Assembly: GCA_965229565.1 (NCBI GenBank)
Contig: OZ245888.1
Coordinates: 682,001-746,000 of the forward strand
Source: JANQNX01 sp040217095
Lineage (GTDB): Bacteria; Pseudomonadota; Gammaproteobacteria; Eutrophobiales; Eutrophobiaceae
DNA: 64,000 bases
Reading direction: 5' to 3'
The notes beneath the pieces are model-generated. The model had not been told where the DNA came from and did not search any database. It saw nothing but the letters and a program-made list of their open reading frames with translations. Below are positions 43,915-53,643 of the stretch, piece by piece. The stretch's first letter is position 1, and every line of letters starts with the position of its first letter. The position numbers were made by a program, and so were the translations under genes.

Positions 43915-44727
43915 TCAATTTTGCTTGGTAAAAAAGAGTTTATTCAACTCGGCACCCGGGTCACTGGCCTTCATAAAGGCCTCTCCCACCAGGAACGCAT
44001 TGACATTATTCCTGCGCATCAGCTTGATGTCTTCAATGCAATGAATGCCACTCTCGGTGACCACCGTACGGTCGTGAAACACATCGGTTAATAAACCCAG
44101 TGTCGTATCCAGGCTGGTTTCAAAGGTATGCAGATTGCGGTTATTGATGCCAATCAAAGGTGTACGTAACATCAGGCCGCGCTCCAGTTCCTCCCTGTTA
44201 TGTACTTCAACCAGCACATCCAGTCCGACCTCGTTGGCCGTACCAACCAGTTCCTGCATCTGTAAATCGGTGTTGGCCGCGACGATGATAAGAATACAGT
44301 CGGCACCAATTACCCTGGCCTCGTAAACCTGGTAAGGATCGATCATGAAATCCTTGCGTAGCACCGGCAGCTCACACGCCTGCCGTGCCTGTTGCAGGTA
44401 CTCATCACAACCCTGGAAATACTGTATGTCGGTGAGTACCGACAGGCAGCTGGCGCCGGCACCAGCATAGCTTTTTGCAATCGCAGCCGGGTCGAAGTCC
44501 TCGCGGATCACGCCGCGGCTGGGTGAGGCTTTTTTTATCTCGGCGATAACGGCCGGGTCGCCCTGCTCAATACTCTTTAGCAGGTGGTAGGTAAACCCCC
44601 TGGGCGCTTCCATGTCTTTTGCCCGGTCCTTGATTTCGGCCAGTGCGAGTACATTTTTGCACTGTTCAACATACCCGGCCTTGTAGTCGAGTATTTCCTT
44701 GAGAATGTCGGGAGTATCCTGGCTCAT
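43915..44727 (-). CDS. trpC: Indole-3-glycerol phosphate synthase
   Basis: Closes the indole ring in tryptophan synthesis. TIM-barrel motifs VIAEIKKASPSRG, VLRKDFMIDPYQV, LIGINNRNLHTFE and VTESGI are seen. A longer frame begins at 44817 within trpD; ATG 44727 (MSQDTPDILKEIL), one base after the trpD stop, gives the usual 270 residues. There is no PRA isomerase fusion. Confidence 0.96.
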   Translation of the reverse strand: MSQDTPDILKEILDYKAGYVEQCKNVLALAEIKDRAKDMEAPRGFTYHLLKSIEQGDPAVIAEIKKASPSRGVIREDFDPAAIAKSYAGAGASCLSVLTDIQYFQGCDEYLQQARQACELPVLRKDFMIDPYQVYEARVIGADCILIIVAANTDLQMQELVGTANEVGLDVLVEVHNREELERGLMLRTPLIGINNRNLHTFETSLDTTLGLLTDVFHDRTVVTESGIHCIEDIKLMRRNNVNAFLVGEAFMKASDPGAELNKLFFTKQN

Positions 44728-44728
44728 A

Positions 44729-45754
44729 CTATAATTTAAAGGATTGAGTGTGCTGAACCAGCTGGTCCAGCTTGTTCCTGGCCTGGCCGGATTCAATGGC
44801 CTCTCGGGCAGCATCAACCCCGGTCTTTAACGTACCGGTAATCCCCGCGGTGTAGATAGCCGCACCGGCATTCAGGCAGACGATATGTTTCGCTGCACTT
44901 ACAGCACTGTTCTCCAGAACGGCCAGCATCATCTCCAGGCTTTCATTTACATCATTGACGGCCAGTGCCGCTATCGGCTCCGGTGTGATACCAAAATCTT
45001 CCGGTGCAATACTGTACTGTTGTAGTTGGCCATCTTTCAGTTCCACTACGTTGGTCTTGGTCGCAATCGTTATTTCGTCCATACCATCTTCGGCATGCAC
45101 TACCAGTACGTGATGACTGCCCAGTGCCTGCAGCGTTTCTGCCAGCGGTAACAGCCAGTCTTTACTGAACACGCCTATCACCTGGTTGGGTGCACTGGCA
45201 GGGTTGGTTAACGGGCCCAGTACATTAAACAGGGTGCGTACACCGAGCTCACGACGGGGACCAATAGCGTGCTTCATGGCGCTGTGATGCATGGGGGCAA
45301 ACATGAAACCGATGCCAACGGAGTCGATACAGCTGGCAACCTGTGTTGCATTCAACTCCAGGTTGATACCGGCCGCTTCCAGTACATCGGCACTGCCGGA
45401 CTTGCTGGATACCGAGCGGTTGCCGTGTTTGGCAACACGCGCTCCGGCCGCTGCAGCAACAAATGCGGAAGTGGTAGAAATATTAAAGGTGTTGGCACCG
45501 TCACCGCCGGTACCGCAGGTATCGACCAGTTTGTCGGCAGACACATCGACCTTTTCCGAGAGCTCTCGCATGACCTGTGCCGCGGCCGTGATCTCATCCA
45601 CGCTTTCACCTTTTAATCGCAATGCGACCAGCAGGCCACCGATCTGGGCCGGTGTGGCCTCGCCCTGCATGATGGTTTTCATCACGGCGTGCATGTCTTC
45701 ACGACTGAGGTCGTGACCGTTGATGACTTCGTTGATTGCTGATTGTATTTCCAT
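44729..45754 (-). CDS. trpD: Anthranilate phosphoribosyltransferase
   Basis: Transfers phosphoribosyl from PRPP to anthranilate. The 341 residues include the glycine-rich DTCGTGGDGANTFNIST loop and KHGNRSVSSKSGSADVLE. Separate from the amidotransferase TrpG, which is its own gene 5 bases upstream. Confidence 0.97.
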   Translation of the reverse strand: MEIQSAINEVINGHDLSREDMHAVMKTIMQGEATPAQIGGLLVALRLKGESVDEITAAAQVMRELSEKVDVSADKLVDTCGTGGDGANTFNISTTSAFVAAAAGARVAKHGNRSVSSKSGSADVLEAAGINLELNATQVASCIDSVGIGFMFAPMHHSAMKHAIGPRRELGVRTLFNVLGPLTNPASAPNQVIGVFSKDWLLPLAETLQALGSHHVLVVHAEDGMDEITIATKTNVVELKDGQLQQYSIAPEDFGITPEPIAALAVNDVNESLEMMLAVLENSAVSAAKHIVCLNAGAAIYTAGITGTLKTGVDAAREAIESGQARNKLDQLVQHTQSFKL

Positions 45755-45759
45755 AGCCT

Positions 45760-46341
45760 TTATTTTTTATTCAGAAAGTTTTGCAGCAGTTCGTGACCGT
45801 ATGATGTCAGGATGGATTCGGGGTGAAACTGCACGCCTGAGATATTCAATTCCTTGTGCCTGACCCCCATGATTTCATCGACATTACCATCACGGTCCTG
45901 TGTCCATGCCGTGACTTCAAGGCAGTCAGGTAATGATTCCTTTTCAATAACCAGTGAATGATAGCGGGTCGCGGTAAAGGGATTATCAAAACCGGTAAAG
46001 ACATCGGTGTCCTTGTGATAAATGTCCGAGGTCTTGCCATGCATGATGTCATGTGCGTGCACGATCTTGCCGCCGAAGGCCTGGCCAATACTCTGGTGCC
46101 CAAGGCACACACCCAGTATGGGTATCTGTCCCTTGAAGGTTTCTATTGTTGCAATGGAAATACCTGCCTCGTTGGGCGTACATGGACCGGGTGAGATCAC
46201 GATGTGGTCAGGCTGCAGTTTACTGAGCTCATCGACAGTAATTTGATCATTACGGAATACCCGCACGTCCTGTTTCAGTTCACCAAAGTACTGCACCAGG
46301 TTATAGGTAAACGAATCGTAATTGTCGATCATCAATAACAT
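45760..46341 (-). CDS. trpG: Anthranilate synthase glutamine amidotransferase subunit
   Basis: Class I glutamine amidotransferase of 193 residues that supplies ammonia to TrpE. The catalytic cysteine is in GVCLGHQSIGQAFGG and the His-Glu pair in GVQFHPESI. May also serve folate synthesis (PabA), since many gammaproteobacteria share this subunit. Confidence 0.95.
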   Translation of the reverse strand: MLLMIDNYDSFTYNLVQYFGELKQDVRVFRNDQITVDELSKLQPDHIVISPGPCTPNEAGISIATIETFKGQIPILGVCLGHQSIGQAFGGKIVHAHDIMHGKTSDIYHKDTDVFTGFDNPFTATRYHSLVIEKESLPDCLEVTAWTQDRDGNVDEIMGVRHKELNISGVQFHPESILTSYGHELLQNFLNKK

Positions 46342-46354
46342 AGTCTTGTCCGGA

Positions 46355-47833
46355 TCAGTCCAGTCCTTTCTCGGCGAGGCTCACGGCCCTGAATATAGCC
46401 CGGCCCTTGTTCATGGTTTCATCCCATTCATTAGCAGGGACGGAATCGGCAACGATACCGGCCCCCGCCTGTATATGTAGTGTTTTATCTTTTATCACAG
46501 CTGTGCGTATCGCAATAGCAGTATCCATGTTGCCGTTCCATGACAGGTAACCCACGGCGCCGGAGTAGACCCCACGTTTGACCGGCTCAAGTTCATCGAT
46601 AATCTCCATCGCCCGGATCTTGGGTGCACCGGAAACGGTACCAGCCGGGAATGTTGCCCGCAACACGTCAATGGCGCTCATACCATCGACTAACTCGCCG
46701 GTGACATTGGAGACGATATGCATGACGTGTGAATAACGTTCGATGATCATCTTGTCGGTCAGTTCAACACTGCCCATGTTGGCCACCCGGCCAACGTCAT
46801 TACGACCGAGGTCGATCAGCATCAGGTGTTCTGCCAGTTCCTTCGGGTCCTGTAACAGGTCCAGTTCCAGTTCGTGGTCCTCTTGCTCGGTTTTGCCTCG
46901 AGGACGTGTGCCCGCTATAGGCCGCACGGTGACCACGTTGTCCTCCAGGCGGACGAGTATCTCCGGTGATGAGCCCACCACCTGGAAGTCGCCGAGGTCA
47001 AGAAAGTACATGTACGGTGACGGGTTCAGGCAGCGCAGCGCACGGTACAGGTTAATCGGTGTTGCCGAAAAAGGGATGGAAAGGCGTTGCGATAACACGA
47101 CCTGCATACAGTCACCATCAACGATGTATTGCTTAATCCTGTCAACCGCTGCCTCGTAGTTGTTCTGCGAGAACCCGGAAACGAAGTCTGTTTCATCAAC
47201 GGTGCGTGAATCCGTATGAAGTGTAGTATCAATGTTCTTGTGTGCCAGCGTTTGCGCCAGTTCATTCAGCCGCTGCTGGGCACAGGCAAAGGCGTTTGGC
47301 TGTTCGGGGTCGGCGTGCACAATGATAAACAGTTTGCCACTGAGATTATCAAACACGACGACCTCGTCGGACACCATCAACAGGATATCTGGCGAACCAA
47401 TCGGGTCTTCCTTCCCGGCCTTGTTCAATCGTGGTTCGATGTAGCGAATGGTTTCATAACCAAAGTAACCGACCAGGCCCCCGTTAAAGCGCGGCATGCC
47501 CTCGATCTCGGGAATGCGGTAGGACTGCTGCAGCTTTTCTATTTCCTGCAGCGGGTCGGCGGCCTCGTATTGTTCAATGATGTTACCGTCCTGGCTAATC
47601 GTGACGCGGTGCCCATGCACCTCGAAGATCTTGCGCGCGGGAAGGCCAATGATCGAGTAGCGTCCCCATTTCTCGCCGCCCTGTACCGACTCGAACAGGT
47701 AAGAATACGGTGCCGAGCACAGTTTCATGTAGGTGCTTAGTGGCGTATCCAGGTCGGCCAGTACCTCTCGCAGCAGCGGAATGCGGTTATAGCCTGCCTT
47801 TACCAGCTTGTTATATTCTTTCTCGTTTAACAT
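46355..47833 (-). CDS. trpE: Anthranilate synthase component I
   Basis: Makes anthranilate from chorismate and ammonia. The 492 residues start at ATG 47833 (MLNEKEYNKLV), one base after the gph stop; the frame extends to 47881 inside gph. C-terminal catalytic blocks include RPIAGTRPRGKT, LIDLGRNDVGRV and FPAGTVSGAPKIRAME. The N-terminal feedback site (LLES/SYLFES-type) reads APYSYLFESVQGG. No leader peptide or attenuator lies upstream because gph abuts it. Confidence 0.95.
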   Translation of the reverse strand: MLNEKEYNKLVKAGYNRIPLLREVLADLDTPLSTYMKLCSAPYSYLFESVQGGEKWGRYSIIGLPARKIFEVHGHRVTISQDGNIIEQYEAADPLQEIEKLQQSYRIPEIEGMPRFNGGLVGYFGYETIRYIEPRLNKAGKEDPIGSPDILLMVSDEVVVFDNLSGKLFIIVHADPEQPNAFACAQQRLNELAQTLAHKNIDTTLHTDSRTVDETDFVSGFSQNNYEAAVDRIKQYIVDGDCMQVVLSQRLSIPFSATPINLYRALRCLNPSPYMYFLDLGDFQVVGSSPEILVRLEDNVVTVRPIAGTRPRGKTEQEDHELELDLLQDPKELAEHLMLIDLGRNDVGRVANMGSVELTDKMIIERYSHVMHIVSNVTGELVDGMSAIDVLRATFPAGTVSGAPKIRAMEIIDELEPVKRGVYSGAVGYLSWNGNMDTAIAIRTAVIKDKTLHIQAGAGIVADSVPANEWDETMNKGRAIFRAVSLAEKGLD

Positions 47834-47834
47834 C

Positions 47835-48506
47835 TCAGCCAAACAGTGTCGGTAGTTCTGCCAGTGAGTCGATGACTGCATCGGGATTGGTCGTGCGAAT
47901 ATCCAAGCCGTGATTGTAGCCGTAGCTGACGCAGACGATCTGGAACTCGGCTGCCCGCGCTGCTTTTACATCACTGACGGAATCTCCCACCATCAGTGAA
48001 CTGGAAGGGGTTGTATCAAATACCTCTGCCGCGTGTAGCAATGGCAACGGGTGGGGTTTCCTTTCTGCCAGTGTGTTACCGCCAATGATAATACTCATAT
48101 GGTTGTCGATACCAAGTGTCTCCAGTATCGGTGCCACGAACTCCTCGTTCTTGTTGGTGACGACACCCATCTTGATGCCCTTGTCCTGCAACAGCGACAG
48201 GCCCTCGCGCACTCCCGGGTAGCAGTCGCTCAGCTTACAGGGCTGGTCATGGTAATAGTCCATGAATACTTGCTTCACTTTTGCGTGTTGCTCGCTATCG
48301 GCCTCGCCATTCATGTCATTTGTTAGTGCCCGGTGGATGAGTTTGTCCACGCCGTTGCCCACCCAGTTGCGAATATTATCAAGTTCACGCTGTGGCAGGT
48401 TCAGGTCGGCCAGTGCCAGGTTCAGACAACGGGCCAGGTCAGGGATGGAATCGACCAGTGTGCCATCAAGGTCCAGCAATACCAGTTCCGGTGTCGTGAT
48501 TGCCAT
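47835..48506 (-). CDS. gph: Phosphoglycolate phosphatase
   Basis: HAD-family phosphatase of 223 residues that removes phosphate from 2-phosphoglycolate. Motif I is LLDLDGTLVDS; motif II is VVTNK; motif IV is MVGDSVSDVKAA. The rpe-gph order upstream of trpE is conserved in gammaproteobacteria. Confidence 0.94.
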   Translation of the reverse strand: MAITTPELVLLDLDGTLVDSIPDLARCLNLALADLNLPQRELDNIRNWVGNGVDKLIHRALTNDMNGEADSEQHAKVKQVFMDYYHDQPCKLSDCYPGVREGLSLLQDKGIKMGVVTNKNEEFVAPILETLGIDNHMSIIIGGNTLAERKPHPLPLLHAAEVFDTTPSSSLMVGDSVSDVKAARAAEFQIVCVSYGYNHGLDIRTTNPDAVIDSLAELPTLFG

Positions 48507-48520
48507 GTTAACACCCGGGC

Positions 48521-49195
48521 TCAGACGTTGGCCTGGTCCAGTTCCTCACGCATGGTCTTGATCGTTGCAGCGTAGTCAGCGCTGTTGAAGATGGCAGAAC
48601 CGGCAACGAAGGTATCGGCCCCGGCCTCGGCGATCTGACGGATGTTATCGGTCTTGACGCCACCGTCTATTTCGAGCCGGATATCGCGGCCGGAGGCATC
48701 GATGATCTGCCGCGCCTGTTTTAATTTATCCAGTGCCGAAGGAATGAAGGACTGGCCGCCAAAGCCCGGGTTAACCGACATCAACAGGATCATATCGACT
48801 TTATCCAGCACATGATCCAGCAGGTTCAGTGGTGTGGCGGGGTTGAACACCAGGCCGGCCTTGCAGCCACAATCCCTGACCAGTTGCAGGCTGCGGTCAA
48901 CATGTTCAGAGGCCTCGGGATGAAAGGTAATATAGGTTGCACCGGCCTCGGCAAATTCCGGGATGATACGGTCCACCGGCTTGATCATGAGGTGCACGTC
49001 CAGCGGCGCGGTAATACCGTAGTTGCGCAGGGCCTTGACGACAACCGGGCCAAAGGTCAGGTTGGGGACGTAGTGGTTATCCATGACGTCCACGTGCACG
49101 AAATCGGCACCGGCCTCGATGACTGCCGCAGTGTCCTCACCCAGTCTGGCCATATCGGCAGACAGGATGGATGGGGCTATGACAAATTCCTGCAT
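48521..49195 (-). CDS. rpe: Ribulose-phosphate 3-epimerase
   Basis: Interconverts ribulose 5-phosphate and xylulose 5-phosphate. The 224 residues begin with APSILSADMARLG; HVDVMDNHYVPNLTFGP, VMSVNPGFGGQ-like (LMSVNPGFGGQSF) and EIDGGVKTDNI are the metal and phosphate sites. First gene of the leftward rpe-gph-trpEGDC run. Confidence 0.97.
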   Translation of the reverse strand: MQEFVIAPSILSADMARLGEDTAAVIEAGADFVHVDVMDNHYVPNLTFGPVVVKALRNYGITAPLDVHLMIKPVDRIIPEFAEAGATYITFHPEASEHVDRSLQLVRDCGCKAGLVFNPATPLNLLDHVLDKVDMILLMSVNPGFGGQSFIPSALDKLKQARQIIDASGRDIRLEIDGGVKTDNIRQIAEAGADTFVAGSAIFNSADYAATIKTMREELDQANV

Positions 49196-49377
49196 GGTTG
49201 TTCGCTTTCTTGGGCTGTTAAACGAGGCCGCAACTTTACCTTATTGAGTACCGCATCGCTAGGATTTGCGCCGTTTTCATGGCCGGAAAGGGGGTGCACG
49301 ATGCGCCAATTTCATGCTCTAATCACATCGCCTCTGCCAAACTGTAACTATTTAACGCTAACCGCACCAGGTAAAAA

Positions 49378-50097
49378 ATGCTGCACAACGATCATCAAAC
49401 TGTCCTGCTCATAGAAGACCACCAGGACATTGCCACCATGGTTTATGACTACCTGGAACATCAGGGCTACATGGTTGATTATGCCGCCGATGGCGTGACG
49501 GGCCTGCACCTCGCAGTAAAGAACAGTTACGACGTGATCATCCTTGACCTGATGTTGCCCGGTATTGATGGCATGGACGTCTTGCACAAGCTGCGAACCG
49601 AGGCCAGGCAATCGACGCCAGTGCTTATCCTGACGGCGCGCGACACCCTTGATGACAAGCTGGCCGGCCTCGATAGCGGTGCCGATGATTATCTGATCAA
49701 GCCGTTCGAGATCAGGGAACTTGAAGCCCGTATCAAGGCGCTGATCAGGCGCGAGAAAGGACAACTGAACACGGAGGTGTTACAGGTTGGTGACCTGACT
49801 TTTGACACCGGTACACTGGAAGTCAAACGTGCCGGCAGCGAGTTAAAACTCACACCTATCGGGCTGAAGATACTCAGCATACTTATGCGCGCCTCACCGC
49901 GCGTTGTCAGTCGACGCCAGATCGAGCGCGAGGTCTGGGGTGACATCCTGCCCGATAGTGACACGCTCAGGAGCCACATTTACTCCCTGCGAAAGATCAT
50001 CGACCGGCCCTTCGAGAAACAATTAATGCACACGTTACAGAACACCGGCTACAAGCTGGTTGATACCGATGCAAGCCCGCAACGGCCTGGGACATAG
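49378..50097 (+). CDS. OmpR-family response regulator
   Basis: A 239-residue regulator with a receiver domain (phospho-Asp D57 in VIILDLMLPGIDG, and the switch lysine in DDYLIKPFE) and a winged-helix DNA-binding domain (RQIEREVWGDILPDSDTLRSHIYSLRKII). Its end overlaps the sensor kinase. The pair lies just upstream of the lipid-modification operon on the same strand, so it may control it; that is inferred. Confidence 0.93.
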   Translation: MLHNDHQTVLLIEDHQDIATMVYDYLEHQGYMVDYAADGVTGLHLAVKNSYDVIILDLMLPGIDGMDVLHKLRTEARQSTPVLILTARDTLDDKLAGLDSGADDYLIKPFEIRELEARIKALIRREKGQLNTEVLQVGDLTFDTGTLEVKRAGSELKLTPIGLKILSILMRASPRVVSRRQIEREVWGDILPDSDTLRSHIYSLRKIIDRPFEKQLMHTLQNTGYKLVDTDASPQRPGT

Positions 50098-51364
50098 GTT
50101 ATGGAAGGCCTTTCTTTTCCAGGCCTTGCTGATCAGTCTCACCGCGATACTTGGTGTCTTTGCTGCACGCTACGTGCTTGGCGATGTACTTATACAGGCG
50201 GCGTTGACCAACGAGGCCGAGCACTTCTGGACCTTCTACCGGCAGGACGCGGACTTTCCCAGACCCAATACCTATAACCTGACCGCCTACCTGTCGGGTG
50301 TCGATCCGATCCCGGCCGAGTACCGGCAACTGGGTCCCGGCTATCATGAATTACAGCGCAGCGACTCGGACCTGTACGTGATCTACGTGACGGAGCAGGA
50401 CGGCAAGACCCTATGGCTGGAGTTTGACGGAAAACAGGTGAGTGAACTGGCGACCTTCTTTGGCCTGTTACCATTGGCCATCGTACTGGTGGTGATTTAC
50501 CTGTCGAGCTGGCTTGGTTACCGTTTTTCACGCCAGGCGGTCTCACCCGTGATCCTGCTGGCGCGTCGTGTGCAGGAGATAGAGCCCAAGCTGCTGTCCG
50601 GGAAAGAACTCAAGACCCGTTTTGTCGAGGAAAAAATGGACCAGGAAGTCGCGATCCTGGCCAATGCCCTGGAAGAATTTGCCAATCGCATAGAGCGTTT
50701 CGTCGAGCGTGAACGTAACTTTACCCGTGACGCCAGCCACGAATTGCGTAGCCCGATAACCGTCATCAAGCTTGCCAGTGACGTCATCCTGCAGGATGCC
50801 TCACTGTCGGAAAAATCGCGCCAGTACGTGGAGCGCATCAAGCGTTCGGCCGCGGACATGGAAGAGTTGATCGAGGCGTTATTGCTGCTGGCACGTGAAT
50901 CAGAGGACCAGTTGTCGATCGAACCGGTTGTTATCAACGAACTGGTCCAGGAAGAGATCGAGCATGTGCGCCTGGTGTACGTGGACAAGCCTATCGAGGT
51001 CGTTACAAAGGAAAACTCGCGGCTGGTGATCGAGTCCTCGGACAAGGTGCTGAGCGTGATGATAGGCAACATATTAAGAAATGCATTTTCCTACACCGAC
51101 CAGGGCCGCATCGAGATCCAGATCGACGCCGACTCGATCAGTATCAGCGACAGTGGTGTCGGCATGTCAGAACAGGAAGTGGCACAGGTGTTTAAACCCT
51201 TTTACAGGACCGATGCCAAGCCGCGCGGTGGCCACGGCGTTGGTCTCACCATCGTCAAGCTGTTATCCGAGCGTTTTCATTGGCATGTAAAGATGGAAAG
51301 CACACCCAATGTCGGCACCAGGGTCGAAATAACCTTTCCACCACACAGCGTTATTCACTTCTAA
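50069..51364 (+). CDS. Sensor histidine kinase
   Basis: Membrane kinase of 431 residues. Two membrane segments (about 14-34 and 131-150) flank a periplasmic sensor of about 95 residues (ending near the DSDLYVIYVTEQDGKTLWLEF stretch). Then come HAMP, the phospho-acceptor H224 in FTRDASHELRSP, and the ATPase domain (NILRNAFSYT, SDSGVGMS, GGHGVGLTIV). I use ATG 50069, inside the regulator gene; TTG 50060 is possible. The signal is unknown. Confidence 0.92.
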   Translation: MQARNGLGHRLWKAFLFQALLISLTAILGVFAARYVLGDVLIQAALTNEAEHFWTFYRQDADFPRPNTYNLTAYLSGVDPIPAEYRQLGPGYHELQRSDSDLYVIYVTEQDGKTLWLEFDGKQVSELATFFGLLPLAIVLVVIYLSSWLGYRFSRQAVSPVILLARRVQEIEPKLLSGKELKTRFVEEKMDQEVAILANALEEFANRIERFVERERNFTRDASHELRSPITVIKLASDVILQDASLSEKSRQYVERIKRSAADMEELIEALLLLARESEDQLSIEPVVINELVQEEIEHVRLVYVDKPIEVVTKENSRLVIESSDKVLSVMIGNILRNAFSYTDQGRIEIQIDADSISISDSGVGMSEQEVAQVFKPFYRTDAKPRGGHGVGLTIVKLLSERFHWHVKMESTPNVGTRVEITFPPHSVIHF

Positions 51365-51454
51365 GTTGTTAATTTCACGCTCATTTCACATACTGTTTAC
51401 CTGCTGTTCACCCCGTCTTCTATGTAATGCATCCTGTAAAAACAGGCGGTAAAA

Positions 51455-52393
51455 ATGTACTCTCTGAAAACAGTTATACACCAGGCGCCCATTCGGTTTT
51501 ACCGATGGTTATTTAACCTACAGCCAACTGATACAAAATCGTCCGATAATTCGCTGGACCCCTTTCGTGTATCTGTTTTCATTTTCTTTCACGTAGCCTG
51601 CCTGGCCGTATTTTTTGTTGGCTTCAGCTATGTGGCATTGGCGCTGGCGCTGGGCTTATACCTGGTGCGCATGTTTTTTATCACGGCGTTTTATCATCGT
51701 TACTTTTCACATCGGGCCTACAAGGTGTCGAGACCCGTGCGGTTTTTGATGGCAGTTGCCGGTTGTACTGCAGGACAACGTGGCCCACTGTGGTGGGCCG
51801 GGCACCACCGCCATCATCATATTAATTCTGATACAGATGACGATCCCCATTCCCCGGACCACGGCTTGCTGAACAGTCATATGTTATGGTTTCTTAGAAA
51901 ACGTAATTTTCCGGTCATGTACTCAAGGGTAAAAGACTGGGCACGTTACCCGGAACTCAAATTCCTCGAACATATCGACTGGATACCGTTTCTACTCCTC
52001 GGTGTTGCCTGCTACTCGTTGGGCGAGTTCCTCCATCATTCCTCGCTTCAACTTGAAACCAACGGTATGCAACTGCTGGTCTGGGGGTTTTTTATCTCCA
52101 CGGTCATGCTTTATCACGCGACCTACACGATTAATTCGCTGGCGCACAAGTATGGCAAGCGTCGCTTTAACACCAATGATGACAGCCGCAATAACCTGTT
52201 ACTTGCGCTGATTACTCTTGGTGAGGGTTGGCACAATAATCACCACCGTTATCCTCACGCCACGCGCCAGGGATTTTACTGGTGGGAAATTGATATTAGT
52301 TATTTCCTGTTATTTATCCTGCACAAGCTTGGCATCGTGCAGTCACTTCAACCGGTACCGGCGGCGGTTTATCACGAAGCGGAGCAGCGCTAA
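51455..52393 (+). CDS. Acyl-CoA/acyl-lipid delta-9-type fatty acid desaturase
   Basis: Membrane di-iron desaturase of 312 residues with the three histidine boxes HRYFSH, HRHHH and HNNHHRYPH (part of GEGWHNNHHRYP), plus four membrane segments. It introduces a double bond into acyl chains. A small perfect hairpin (CCTGT/ACAGG, 51433-51446) sits just before the ribosome site. Stop and next start overlap (TAATG). First of an operon of coupled lipid genes; unsaturated chains are the substrates of the CFA-type enzymes further on. Confidence 0.92.
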   Translation: MYSLKTVIHQAPIRFYRWLFNLQPTDTKSSDNSLDPFRVSVFIFFHVACLAVFFVGFSYVALALALGLYLVRMFFITAFYHRYFSHRAYKVSRPVRFLMAVAGCTAGQRGPLWWAGHHRHHHINSDTDDDPHSPDHGLLNSHMLWFLRKRNFPVMYSRVKDWARYPELKFLEHIDWIPFLLLGVACYSLGEFLHHSSLQLETNGMQLLVWGFFISTVMLYHATYTINSLAHKYGKRRFNTNDDSRNNLLLALITLGEGWHNNHHRYPHATRQGFYWWEIDISYFLLFILHKLGIVQSLQPVPAAVYHEAEQR

Positions 52394-53643
52394 TGCGCAT
52401 TGCCATTATCGGCGGCGGTATTTCCGGTATGACGGCGGCCTATTACCTGTCGCGTCGTCATGACATTACGCTGTTCGAGGCCAGTGACTACATAGGCGGT
52501 CATGCCAACACGGCCCTGGTTAAAGAAACCTCTCGCACCTTACCGGTAGATACCGGGTTTATCGTTTTCAACGAACACAATTACCCGGGACTATGTCGCC
52601 TGTTTGATGAACTGGAAGTCGAGGCCATTAACACCGACATGAGTTTCAGTGTGCATTGCGAAGCCAGTGGCCTGGAATACAACGGCACCTCGCTGAATAA
52701 GCTGTTCGTGCAAAGAAGAAACATATTCAATTTTTCCTTCCTGCACATGCTCAAAGACATCTCGCGTTTCAACAAGGAAGCGATCCGTGACTTGCAGCAG
52801 GGACTCGACGACACGATAACCGTTGAAGACTATGCCAGGCAGAATAATTACAGTGAGGTCTTTATCGAGCAGTACCTGGTGCCGCTGGGCGCGTCACTAT
52901 GGTCCAGTCCCGCAGACCGCTTTCGCCAGTTCCCGATGCTGTTCGTGATCGAGTTCCTGAATAACCATTGCATGTTGCAGGTGAGCGGTCGACCGCAATG
53001 GAAAACGGTCAAGGGTGGCTCGAAGGAATACGTTAAGAAACTCACCGCGAGCTATGCCGAACGCATACAGCTGAACCAGCCGGTGCAGCGAGTCAGCAGG
53101 CGCAATGGCAAGATCGAAGTGGAAACCAGGAACAACAATACAGAGGAATTCGACGAGGCGATTGTTTGCTGTCATTCCGACCAGGCCTTGCAATTACTTG
53201 ACCAGGCGGATGAAACGGAACGGGGCATACTCGAACAGTTTCAATACCAGCAAAACGAGGCCGTGTTGCACACGGATACGCGTGTACTACCCATGAAAAA
53301 AGATGCCTGGGCCAGCTGGAATTACCGTATCCCGGAAGCCGAGCAGGATCATGTCTCGGTGACCTACAATATGAACAGCCTGCAAAGTATTGAATCCGAT
53401 CAAACCTATTGCGTGTCGCTGAACCAGACCCGACATATTGATAAGAGCAAGATCATCAAGCGTATTATCTACCATCATCCGCAGTTTACGCCCGGGCGTT
53501 CCGATATGCAGGGCCGTCACCAGCAATTGATTCGTCACGACGGCATCTCCTACTGCGGCGCCTACTGGGGGTATGGTTTTCACGAGGATGGGGTCAGCAG
53601 TGCCACGCGAGTGTGCGAGGCCTTTGACCTGGTGGCGAAATGA
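52393..53643 (+). CDS. FAD-dependent amine oxidase-like oxidoreductase
   Basis: A 416-residue flavoprotein: IAIIGGGISGMTAAYYLSRR is the FAD Rossmann loop, and FEASDYIGGHANT follows. It belongs to the NAD(P)/FAD-dependent oxidoreductases that accompany DUF1365 and CFA synthase genes in many proteobacteria. It overlaps both neighbours. It probably oxidises or desaturates a lipid intermediate; the reaction is not established from sequence. Confidence 0.87.
   Translation: MRIAIIGGGISGMTAAYYLSRRHDITLFEASDYIGGHANTALVKETSRTLPVDTGFIVFNEHNYPGLCRLFDELEVEAINTDMSFSVHCEASGLEYNGTSLNKLFVQRRNIFNFSFLHMLKDISRFNKEAIRDLQQGLDDTITVEDYARQNNYSEVFIEQYLVPLGASLWSSPADRFRQFPMLFVIEFLNNHCMLQVSGRPQWKTVKGGSKEYVKKLTASYAERIQLNQPVQRVSRRNGKIEVETRNNNTEEFDEAIVCCHSDQALQLLDQADETERGILEQFQYQQNEAVLHTDTRVLPMKKDAWASWNYRIPEAEQDHVSVTYNMNSLQSIESDQTYCVSLNQTRHIDKSKIIKRIIYHHPQFTPGRSDMQGRHQQLIRHDGISYCGAYWGYGFHEDGVSSATRVCEAFDLVAK

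Noticed and set aside
47834..47900. trp attenuator before trpE
   Set aside because: gph ends one base before trpE; no leader peptide with tandem Trp codons or competing hairpins fits.
51433..51446. CCTGT/ACAGG hairpin as a riboswitch
   Set aside because: Five base pairs only, with no larger conserved structure visible.
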